Assembly: GCA_030592165.1 (NCBI GenBank)
Contig: JAUVKC010000067.1
Span: forward strand, 1-5,705
Direction of reading: 5' to 3'
Source: Candidatus Buchananbacteria bacterium
Lineage (GTDB): Bacteria; Patescibacteriota; Patescibacteriia; CAIXNZ01
Length of the DNA: 5,705 nucleotides
Part shown: one piece after another, positions 1 to 5,705 of the stretch
How positions within the stretch are numbered: the stretch's first letter is position 1
How the letters are laid out: every line of letters starts with the position of its first letter
Notes under the pieces: generated by a model
The model's input: only the letters and a program-made list of their open reading frames with translations
The model's database searches: none
Told to the model about the DNA's origin: nothing
Made by a program: the position numbers and the translations under genes

Positions 1-200
1 CCTAAGGCAAGATAATCTTTGAATTCCTTTTCTGACTCAAATTTTTTCATTTCCAATTCAGGCTTATCGCTAATAATAACCGGCTGATTAGTATTTGGTT
101 TTGGTAAATCCTTATATGTATAGACAAAATAAACCAAAGATAAATTAAAAATCGTAATTAAAGCAATAATGGCGATTAATGTGTAATGTTTACTTTCCAT
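1..200 (-). CDS. Membrane-anchored extracytoplasmic protein, N-terminal fragment (possible beta-propeller protein)
   Basis: This is the first 66 codons of a gene that runs off the left edge. It is read on the minus strand from the ATG at 198-200 and is open to base 1. The protein begins MESKHYTLIAIIALITIF. Residues about 7-27 form one hydrophobic helix preceded by a single Lys and His, so it looks like a signal anchor or uncleaved signal peptide; no lipobox Cys is seen. A Pro/Asn-rich linker (about 31-47, LPKPNTNQPV) follows, then a charged segment with the pattern KKFESEKEFKDYL (52-64). Membrane anchor, linker, then a 'KF-S-EF-YL' motif resembles the start of secreted C-terminal beta-propeller proteins (Beta_propel type). 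The propeller itself would lie outside the window, so this is a suggestion only. No Shine-Dalgarno is visible upstream of the ATG; the leader is A/T-only apart from one C. The ATG is favoured because it sits just before the membrane segment. The gene diverges from the small gene at 309. Confidence 0.75.
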   Translation of the reverse strand, partial: MESKHYTLIAIIALITIFNLSLVYFVYTYKDLPKPNTNQPVIISDKPELEMKKFESEKEFKDYLAL

Positions 201-234
201 GATTTTTTTATTAATTATATAATACTTGAGTTTA

Positions 235-263
235 ATTATAACATTTATTGACAAATTTATGAA
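235..263 (-). promoter_or_regulatory. Candidate promoter for the left-edge gene
   Basis: On the minus strand a perfect -10 hexamer TATAAT (235-240) lies 17 bases from a weak -35 TTCATA (258-263, 4 of 6 consensus positions). Transcription would start near 228 and give a leader of about 28 bases before the ATG at 200. A second TATAAT on the same strand at 214-219 has no good -35 at the right distance (GTTATA at 237-242). In DNA this AT-rich, -10-like boxes arise by chance, so confidence is modest. Confidence 0.4.
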
Positions 264-276
264 AATCAGTTATATT
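248..276 (+). promoter_or_regulatory. Sigma-70-type promoter for the small acidic gene
   Basis: A perfect -35 TTGACA (248-253) is followed, after a 17-base spacer, by TATATT (271-276), which matches the TATAAT consensus at 5 of 6 positions. Transcription should begin around 283, about 26 bases before the ATG at 309, leaving just enough room for the ribosome binding site. This is the best promoter match in the window. It overlaps the candidate minus-strand promoter at 235-263, so the two divergent genes may compete for polymerase. Confidence 0.7.
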
Positions 277-296
277 TAAAAATCAAAATAAAACTT

Positions 297-304
297 AAAG
301 GAGA
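297..304 (+). promoter_or_regulatory. Shine-Dalgarno site of the small acidic gene
   Basis: AAAGGAGA lies with its GGAG core at 300-303, five bases before the ATG at 309. It is a strong match to the 16S rRNA 3' end and fixes the start codon of the plus-strand gene. It contrasts with the left-edge gene, which has no recognisable site. Confidence 0.85.
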
Positions 305-308
305 TAAA

Positions 309-695
309 ATGTGCTTAGAAAGAATTTCTATAGAATTGCCTCATTTTGGTTGGCAATTGGTTATTTTGGGACTTGAACTGGCTGAAGAGGAATATATTGA
401 TAGATTTATTAATGATGCTAATTTTAGGGAATTAGTAAAAGAGACACAATATGCACCAGAAAATTTTTTTCGATTAACAATTGAAGAAATTGAAAATGAC
501 GTTGACTTTGAGGCAGAAGAAAGTTCATCATATTTATTAATTCCTCAGATTGAAATAATTTATTATATTTTGATCTCACTACGTGATTTAATAAATCCTT
601 CAAAAAGTGAAAATAATAAAATTGAACAACGGTTTGTTAAAAAATCAATTTGTATTATCTTGGACTATTTAAAGAATCAACTTGATGAAAATTAA
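309..695 (+). CDS. Small acidic protein of unknown function (128 aa)
   Basis: I do not recognise this protein. The start is well supported by a strong Shine-Dalgarno five bases upstream and a near-consensus promoter; the stop is TAA at 693-695. It is strongly acidic, with 26 Asp/Glu against 12 Lys/Arg, and has a dense acidic stretch at residues 59-71 (EEIENDVDFEAEE). No signal peptide or convincing membrane segment is present; the hydrophobic run near residues 17-24 is too short. The composition (many Ile, Leu, Glu, Lys; few Gly and Pro) suggests a mostly helical cytosolic protein, with amphipathic helices likely around 23-48 and 103-126. There are two Cys (2 and about 113), with no metal-binding pattern. 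It is a single-gene transcription unit: it diverges from the left-edge gene and converges with the A2M gene at a shared terminator. Nothing in the context assigns a role. Confidence 0.8.
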   Translation: MCLERISIELPHFGWQLVILGLELAEEEYIDRFINDANFRELVKETQYAPENFFRLTIEEIENDVDFEAEESSSYLLIPQIEIIYYILISLRDLINPSKSENNKIEQRFVKKSICIILDYLKNQLDEN

Positions 696-697
696 AT

Positions 698-731
698 AAA
701 AAAAAGACCTGATTAAATCAGGTCTTTTTTC
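698..731. terminator. Bidirectional intrinsic terminator between convergent genes
   Basis: A perfect 8-bp stem, GACCTGAT (706-713) with ATCAGGTC (717-724), encloses a 3-base TAA loop. It is flanked by eight A on the left (698-705) and six T on the right (725-730). Read rightward, the hairpin is followed by a T-tract and ends the small acidic gene, whose stop is two bases upstream. Read leftward, it is followed by T8 and ends the A2M gene, whose stop codon (732-734) sits immediately beside it. The A and T tracts can extend the stem to 14 bp. Confidence 0.92.
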
Positions 732-3700
732 TTATTGGTTTATTTTTATTTGAGTTGACGTTGTTGAGCCTGTCATACCTGGCTCATACATCAGGCTGGC
801 TGTGGCTCCAGGACTACGAAAATCACCTTCATAACCGACTATAGCATAATAATTTAATGAATTTGAACGTCCAAAATAAAAGTTAGTTGAAAAGCTTACT
901 ACCTTATCTTCTCTAATATCTAGATTGTCATAGTAATATCGATATGATTTGATATTTTTAACATTAGTAAAGCTTTGATTGATAGGTATGAATCCGGCTG
1001 GTAAATAATCTTCGATCATTAAGTAATTACGGTTTGAGCCAGTGGTTTGATTAATCCTCAAATTAATATTTATAATATCACCAACTTTGAATTGAGATAT
1101 CGGATTACCTTGCAAGTCAAAGTAATTTTTTTCTATAGATATATTTTTTGATTTTTGAGCCAGAATCTCATTGTCAATATAATCAACAACTTCCAAATTC
1201 CAGTAGATTTTTCCGGCGCCATGTTTATTGATTTGTAAAGTATTTGCCTCAGCTAATTGATTAAGTGGAATTTCAATAGTTTTATTGTATCTATCAGATG
1301 ACACAGATTCTGTATGAATTATTTTACCATTTAAAATGACATCATAATTGTAATTTGGCCGTGAATCTGATAATACTTCAACATATTTAATCAAGGAATT
1401 TAAAATCTGTGAAGATTGTCTTGTTGATCCCCAAAGTCCGTTATAACCATTACGGTTTTTCATTAACCACTGGATAGTTCCATCAATATTTTTATTATCA
1501 GGATCAATGGTTAGTATAGCTAATAAATTAACACCTGTTGCAGAATATTTATCTTGCATACTACGATAGTTCCGATTACCTGCGAATTCCCAATGATTGT
1601 TTTGAGCTTTGCTTAAAATCTTTTCCATAACGCGCTGAGCCATAAAATCATCATTTTTCTTGGCCAGACTCAAAGCAATATAACCCTGGCTTTGGATATT
1701 TAAGGTTGATAAATCATTGGCAATTTTTTCAGCTTCTTGATCAAGCCACTGATCTGAAAAAGAATTATCGATCTTTACTAAGACATAATGAGCATAAGCT
1801 TTCTCATTACCTTCAAGGTCTGAATACACTTTATTTAAATATTTAATTGTGTTATCAAGCATTGCTTCTCGATTATTTAACAACCCAGCTGTTTTTGCTT
1901 CATAAAGTCCTTCAGCAACATAGCCTGTGATCCAAATATTTATTTCATCCTCTGACCACCAACCAAACGCTCCATTGTCGTGCTGAAAATTAGCAAGCTT
2001 TTCAAAACCTTTATCAAGTTTTTCATTGATATCACCAGCAAGTTCAATGCCTAATTTTGATTGATACTTGTAAGCTAGAACATTTGGCAAGTGTTTGGAC
2101 ATTGTTTGCTCAACACATCCATAAGGAAAACCAGTTAAATCAGTAATTAATTGGGGAATTGATGAAACGATTGATGACGAAATATTTAGCTTGGCTTTTA
2201 TTTTACTTATACCTGAATTTTTATTTACTGAAAATGTTGTTTGGCTATCATCAGTACCAGAATAATTTGAGCGGTAGACTGTTAAATTTGGATAAACTGG
2301 AATATTGATTTTCACAGCATCTCCATAATCTTCGTCTTTTGAAACAACAGAATATGATACTTCCATATTATCGTTTTGACCAGCCTTGACTCTCCAAACA
2401 ACTGTCTTAGATTCTTTATTTTTTTGATAAGTATATTTTTGCGGTTCATTTATCAATTGCCCACCTTTAACTTCTAGTTTGACAGTGAAATCAGAATCAT
2501 AGCCAATATTGTTCAAAACAACTGCTTTTAAATTTATTTCATCGCCAGTTCTGATAAATTGAGGTGTATTTGGTGATATAATTAAATCTTTACTGGTTTT
2601 AAACTCAAGAGTTGTTTGACCGGCATTAAAATTTGTATCAATAGATTTTGCCTGAGCAACCCAAGTTGTTAGGTTATCCGGTAAAGTAAATTTAATAACC
2701 GCTTTCCCCTTTTTGTTTGTTAAAATTAGCGGATTCCAATATGCAGTATCTACAAAATTATCTCTTGGCGTTGGAGTTCCTTTATCATTATGAACATAAA
2801 GATCATTAGCAAAATACGTATGGTAATTGTTTGTTTCAAAATTATAAACTTTAGTTTTATGATTGATCTTTTGGATTGAATTAATTACAACTAAATCATT
2901 ATTTTTATTAATAAACCAATCACCAACTCGGGCATCTGCAGCTGTTTGCCATTGACCGTTGATTAACATTCTATGAACTCCTGTTACTTCAAGATCATCA
3001 TTAATTAATAAATAATCTTCAACTATATGTTCAAAAAGTCGAACAACATTATCTTCTTTTAATTCTTTGGAATATTCATCAGCTTTACTCAAAATTTTGT
3101 CACCAACTCTTATGTCTTCAATATCTTTATAGTTTCCATTAGCCATTAGGATCTGGGTACCTTCACCAAAACAACCACCACGTTCAGCACCTAGAAAAAA
3201 TATGACGTTTAACGAATTATATGTTTTTAGATTATCTGCTGGTTTTGGATAAAATACATTATAAATATTCCCTGACTTCTCTGGCATTAAGGCAAGAATA
3301 GCCTTATCAATTATGCCAAGTGAACTTTCACTGACAACTGCTTTACCTTTATGATTTTTTGTACTAATTTCAATTTCGATTTCTTCACCTGGAAGGTATT
3401 TATCTTTATTTGATTTTAAGTCAACATTTAACTCACTGCCCTTAACTTCAATATATTTTTTTTGACTCACAAATATATCATCTTGAAAAAGATCAATGTA
3501 TAAATAAAATCCCGGAACTAATTCTTCGGTAATTTCAATATCCAAATTAAAATTATTAGTTTGTAAATTTTCAAAACTATAATTATAAATATTTTCTTTG
3601 TTTATACTTACCATCATTTGTCCACTTGCCTTTGGTAATTGTAAATCAATAGCAGCATTATCGCCTATCGCATAGATATCTTTATCAGGAGTGATAACAA

Positions 3701-5705
3701 TCCTATCTTGAGCATCTAAACCATCTTCTTGATTAAGTGATCCCCAACGATAATCATAGACATATATATTATCTGCTTTTTGGATTACATTGCCTAGATC
3801 ATCCTCAGTTATCAATAAAATTTGATATGGACCATTTTTTGGTAATTTAAAACTAAATTCTATCTCACCTGTTGCGTCAGTGGTGATAGTTTCATTATAT
3901 ATTTCAGTTCTTTCTTTCTCATAATATCTACTTTTGGCAATTTTTATATTAACTTCTTTACCACTGATATAATCTTTGGTTTTATTATCAATTAGTTCAT
4001 AAACAAACTGATACTCTTTATCAGGTTTCAAATCCCAAACAGCTTTTGGTTCAAGTCTTCTTAGACTAGTTTGCCCGTTAAACATATTAACAGTATAAGT
4101 AGCACTTGAAGTTCTATTTAATGAATCTGTAATTGTTGCTTGAATAGTTACGGGAATACCCTTGTTTTGCAAATAATAATACCAATTTGGTAATTTAAAA
4201 TTATCAGTTGGCATTTCAAAATTAATTGTACCATCATTGCTTAGGCTAAATTCTTTACGGAAAAATGATTGATTATAAGTATACGCTTCAATCTCGACTT
4301 GAGCATTGTTTAAAGGTTGCCCAAAATAGTATTTTGCATCAACACTAACATTGATTGTTTCTTTTTTAATATATATATCTTTATCTGTATTTATCATTAC
4401 CTCAAAAACAGGTTTTTGATAAACTTCAACATTGAACCTAGCTGACGCTAAAATTTCGTCACCATCTTTAATTTCAAGAAAATATAAGCCTGTTTTTAAT
4501 TCATCTGACAAATTAAAGTCAGCTGAAACGGCACCATTATTATTTGGGATGGTTATAGTCTCATAAATAATTGTTTTTTCCTGGCCATAGCCACCGGAAC
4601 GAGCAATTATTGAAACTTCATTTTTTATTGCTGAATAGGTAAAATTATCATTATCCCAGATAATTCCTTTAAAATTAACAGTATCTCCAGGTTTGTAAAG
4701 TGGTCGGTCGGTATAAAGATGTGACCTGACAGTTTTTATTTCTTTGTCGTAATTATATAAAATCTCTGACCAGGCTAAAACTGTCATAGCTTTATCACCA
4801 TCTTTTTCACTAATAATAACACCAGGGTAATCTTCGAGTGGCAGAGTTAATTCAATAATCCCGTCACTATTTGTGTCATAATTCCAAAGTTCATTGTTCT
4901 TATCACCGCCATAGCCTTTGATCGTTGCATTATTAATTGGTAACGCTGTTTTTTGATCTAAAATCCTGGCAATAAATTTATCACCTAAACGGTAATGCAT
5001 ATTAACTAATTTGCTATTATTGATATAAAAATTAAAAGCTTCTTGGCTGTCTTTGTCTAAACCTTGAACAAAATATAAACCAGTATCAGGAAGGCTTGGA
5101 TAATAAGTATTCTCACCTTCATTAAATTCTAAAATCTGTGTTTCAATCAATTCATAATTAAATTGCTTTTTCTTTTCCTGAGACGCATAAGGATCTATTT
5201 TGTAATTTTTAATAAAATCCGTTATATCAGCTTTATACAATGTTATATTATAAGTTTCGTTGTCATTATAATTACGTAAAAATACCTCATATTCATTATC
5301 ATAATAATTTATAGGGTATAAATTTGTACCATACGAATTTGTTGTCAAGATTCTCTTTTTGCCTCTTTTTCTGGTACTAAAAGTAAAAACAAAATCATCA
5401 TTCATTTTTTCTTTTTCACCAACATACAAATCATTAGTTATTTTAATTGTATAAAGTGAATCGTATTTTAAATTTTTTGTTGTAGTGTAAGTCAATATTT
5501 GATTGTCTTGGTCATAATTTACCTGACCATCAATTTCTGGCTGGATAGAAAATTTATTAACTAAATCATTAATATCTACATTAGGGTAAGGAAACTCAAA
5601 TTTGATAGGTGTTGAAACAGGTACATTAGCCTGACCAGCCTGAACTAAATGAGCTCGTAACGCCTCTGGTCCACCAGTAAACTGGGTTAGATAATAGCCA
5701 CCAAC
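732..5705 (-). CDS. Alpha-2-macroglobulin family protein with an inserted Hint domain (5'-truncated by window)
   Basis: The frame is open from the stop (TAA, 732-734) to the right edge: 1,657 residues, numbered here from the codon at 5703-5705. The true start and signal peptide lie outside. An apparent TTG start at 5493-5495 is internal, because the 70 upstream codons continue a bacterial Ig-like domain (ANVPVSTPIKFEF, 27-39).

Domains in order: Ig-like (about 15-90); macroglobulin MG2 with DRPLYKPGD (333-341); MG3 (about 429-540, YYFGQPLNNAQVEIEAY); a further MG domain; the A2M_N_2-type segment (about 671-815, D800 KAILAL); Hint (845-973); the A2M domain (from 981, DTAYWNP and LPDNLTTWVAQA); the thioester domain with GCVEQ (1196-1200) and WW/WITGYV toroid motifs (about 1190-1445); and a C-terminal MG domain (to 1657).

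Family members are surface or periplasmic traps. Protease cutting of the bait loop exposes the thioester, which then captures the attacker covalently. Length resembles E. coli YfhM-type A2Ms plus the insert. Family assignment is secure; organism and binding partners are unknown. Confidence 0.95.
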   Translation of the reverse strand, partial: VGGYYLTQFTGGPEALRAHLVQAGQANVPVSTPIKFEFPYPNVDINDLVNKFSIQPEIDGQVNYDQDNQILTYTTTKNLKYDSLYTIKITNDLYVGEKEKMNDDFVFTFSTRKRGKKRILTTNSYGTNLYPINYYDNEYEVFLRNYNDNETYNITLYKADITDFIKNYKIDPYASQEKKKQFNYELIETQILEFNEGENTYYPSLPDTGLYFVQGLDKDSQEAFNFYINNSKLVNMHYRLGDKFIARILDQKTALPINNATIKGYGGDKNNELWNYDTNSDGIIELTLPLEDYPGVIISEKDGDKAMTVLAWSEILYNYDKEIKTVRSHLYTDRPLYKPGDTVNFKGIIWDNDNFTYSAIKNEVSIIARSGGYGQEKTIIYETITIPNNNGAVSADFNLSDELKTGLYFLEIKDGDEILASARFNVEVYQKPVFEVMINTDKDIYIKKETINVSVDAKYYFGQPLNNAQVEIEAYTYNQSFFRKEFSLSNDGTINFEMPTDNFKLPNWYYYLQNKGIPVTIQATITDSLNRTSSATYTVNMFNGQTSLRRLEPKAVWDLKPDKEYQFVYELIDNKTKDYISGKEVNIKIAKSRYYEKERTEIYNETITTDATGEIEFSFKLPKNGPYQILLITEDDLGNVIQKADNIYVYDYRWGSLNQEDGLDAQDRIVITPDKDIYAIGDNAAIDLQLPKASGQMMVSINKENIYNYSFENLQTNNFNLDIEITEELVPGFYLYIDLFQDDIFVSQKKYIEVKGSELNVDLKSNKDKYLPGEEIEIEISTKNHKGKAVVSESSLGIIDKAILALMPEKSGNIYNVFYPKPADNLKTYNSLNVIFFLGAERGGCFGEGTQILMANGNYKDIEDIRVGDKILSKADEYSKELKEDNVVRLFEHIVEDYLLINDDLEVTGVHRMLINGQWQTAADARVGDWFINKNNDLVVINSIQKINHKTKVYNFETNNYHTYFANDLYVHNDKGTPTPRDNFVDTAYWNPLILTNKKGKAVIKFTLPDNLTTWVAQAKSIDTNFNAGQTTLEFKTSKDLIISPNTPQFIRTGDEINLKAVVLNNIGYDSDFTVKLEVKGGQLINEPQKYTYQKNKESKTVVWRVKAGQNDNMEVSYSVVSKDEDYGDAVKINIPVYPNLTVYRSNYSGTDDSQTTFSVNKNSGISKIKAKLNISSSIVSSIPQLITDLTGFPYGCVEQTMSKHLPNVLAYKYQSKLGIELAGDINEKLDKGFEKLANFQHDNGAFGWWSEDEINIWITGYVAEGLYEAKTAGLLNNREAMLDNTIKYLNKVYSDLEGNEKAYAHYVLVKIDNSFSDQWLDQEAEKIANDLSTLNIQSQGYIALSLAKKNDDFMAQRVMEKILSKAQNNHWEFAGNRNYRSMQDKYSATGVNLLAILTIDPDNKNIDGTIQWLMKNRNGYNGLWGSTRQSSQILNSLIKYVEVLSDSRPNYNYDVILNGKIIHTESVSSDRYNKTIEIPLNQLAEANTLQINKHGAGKIYWNLEVVDYIDNEILAQKSKNISIEKNYFDLQGNPISQFKVGDIININLRINQTTGSNRNYLMIEDYLPAGFIPINQSFTNVKNIKSYRYYYDNLDIREDKVVSFSTNFYFGRSNSLNYYAIVGYEGDFRSPGATASLMYEPGMTGSTTSTQIKINQ
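2106..2120 (-). other. Internal thioester motif of the A2M protein (GCVEQ)
   Basis: The motif PYGCVEQT places Cys1197 (codon 2115-2117) and Gln1200 (codon 2106-2108) three residues apart, as needed for the Cys-Gln internal thioester of A2M and complement proteins. The third position is Val where vertebrate proteins have Gly (GCGEQ); bacterial family members vary here. The intact Cys and Gln predict a protein able to bind targets covalently. Downstream toroid motifs (NGAFGWW, IWITGYVAEGL, GLWGSTRQS) agree with a complete thioester domain. Confidence 0.92.
2787..3173 (-). other. Hint (intein/BIL-like) self-processing domain inside the A2M bait region
   Basis: This is a 129-residue domain (845-973 of the visible protein), with no frame break at either side.

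Intein blocks are all recognisable. Block A is CFGEGTQILMANG with Cys1 (codon 3171-3173), followed by IRVGDKILS. Block B is VTGVHRML, a TxxH with His at 2973-2975. A VGDWF segment follows. Block F is VYNFETNNYHTYFAND. Block G is LYVHN, with the final Asn at 2787-2789. No homing endonuclease is present and the length is that of a minimal Hint fold.

The -1 residues are Gly-Gly, which suits the N-S acyl shift. The +1 residue is Asp (2784-2786) instead of Cys/Ser/Thr. Canonical splicing is therefore unlikely, and cleavage at one or both ends, as in A-type bacterial intein-like domains, is the expected outcome (inference). Base composition matches the host gene, giving no sign of recent transfer. 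The insertion point falls within AERGG...DKGTPTPRDNF, the usual bait location. Confidence 0.9.
4683..4715 (-). other. MG2 domain signature (YTDRPLYKPGD)
   Basis: Residues 331-341 carry the highly conserved opening motif of the MG2 macroglobulin domain. It is followed by VNFKGIIWD and, about 70 residues on, by the domain-closing pattern LKTGLYFLEI. This anchors the N-terminal half of the protein to the A2M family independently of the thioester. Confidence 0.88.

Noticed and set aside
231..280. Imperfect inverted repeat TTTAATTATAA (231-241) / TTATATTTAAA (270-280) as a possible operator
   Set aside because: The arms are pure A/T and coincide with the two head-to-head -10 boxes, which resemble each other's reverse complement by necessity. 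No further palindromic structure supports a repressor site.
2787..3173. Hint segment as a recently acquired mobile intein with a homing endonuclease
   Set aside because: At 129 residues it has no room for an endonuclease domain, there are no repeats at its ends, and base composition is like that of the flanking A2M sequence.
2784..3173. Hint segment as the toxin-releasing part of a polymorphic toxin
   Set aside because: The reading frame continues into conserved A2M and thioester domains instead of a toxin domain, and no immunity gene follows.
1..5705. Alternative genetic code (TGA as Gly, as in Gracilibacteria) for a CPR-like organism
   Set aside because: The long A2M frame contains no in-frame TGA and uses ordinary GGN glycine codons, so the standard bacterial code fits.
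1..5705. CRISPR arrays, tRNA or rRNA genes, insertion sequences, tandem repeats
   Set aside because: No regularly spaced repeats, cloverleaf sequences, transposase motifs or rRNA-like stretches were seen. Almost all of the window is coding and the only long intergenic stretch is 108 bases.

Overview
The window is AT-rich, roughly one third G+C by eye, and holds three protein genes. Two of them are cut by the window edges. The code is the standard bacterial one: the 1,657 visible codons of the large gene contain no in-frame TGA, and Trp is TGG. The composition, a very large secreted alpha-2-macroglobulin, an intein-type domain inside it, and sparse regulatory DNA together suggest an uncultured-type bacterium. 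The closest fit is the Patescibacteria/CPR group (Parcubacteria/Falkowbacteria-like). That placement is inference; no rRNA or phylogenetic marker is present.

Layout, left to right. Positions 1-200 (minus) hold the N-terminal 66 codons of a membrane-anchored, extracytoplasmic protein whose body lies beyond the left edge. Positions 201-308 are a compact divergent intergenic region. It has a near-consensus sigma-70-type promoter for the rightward gene, a weaker candidate promoter for the leftward gene, and a clear Shine-Dalgarno site. Positions 309-695 (plus) encode a small, very acidic 128-residue protein of unknown function. Positions 698-731 form a bidirectional intrinsic terminator shared by the two convergent genes. 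Positions 732-5705 (minus) are one open frame, an alpha-2-macroglobulin (A2M) family protein that enters from the right edge, so its start and signal sequence are not visible.

The main point of interest is in the A2M gene. At the place where the family carries its protease bait region, between the MG6-type segment and the conserved A2M domain, the protein contains a complete 129-residue Hint (intein/BIL-type) self-processing domain. It starts with Cys, has a block-B TxxH, a block-F His and a C-terminal His-Asn. The residue after the Asn is Asp, not Cys/Ser/Thr, which points to self-cleavage, or A-type BIL chemistry, rather than ordinary splicing. The A2M thioester motif (GCVEQ) is also intact. 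The only two cysteines in the visible 1,657 residues are the Hint Cys1 and the thioester Cys. I propose an A2M protease trap whose bait loop is replaced or supplemented by a self-cleaving module. The architecture is read directly from the sequence; its function is inference.

The genes do not form an operon within the window. The A2M and the small acidic gene converge on one terminator, and the small gene and the left-edge gene diverge from a shared promoter region.
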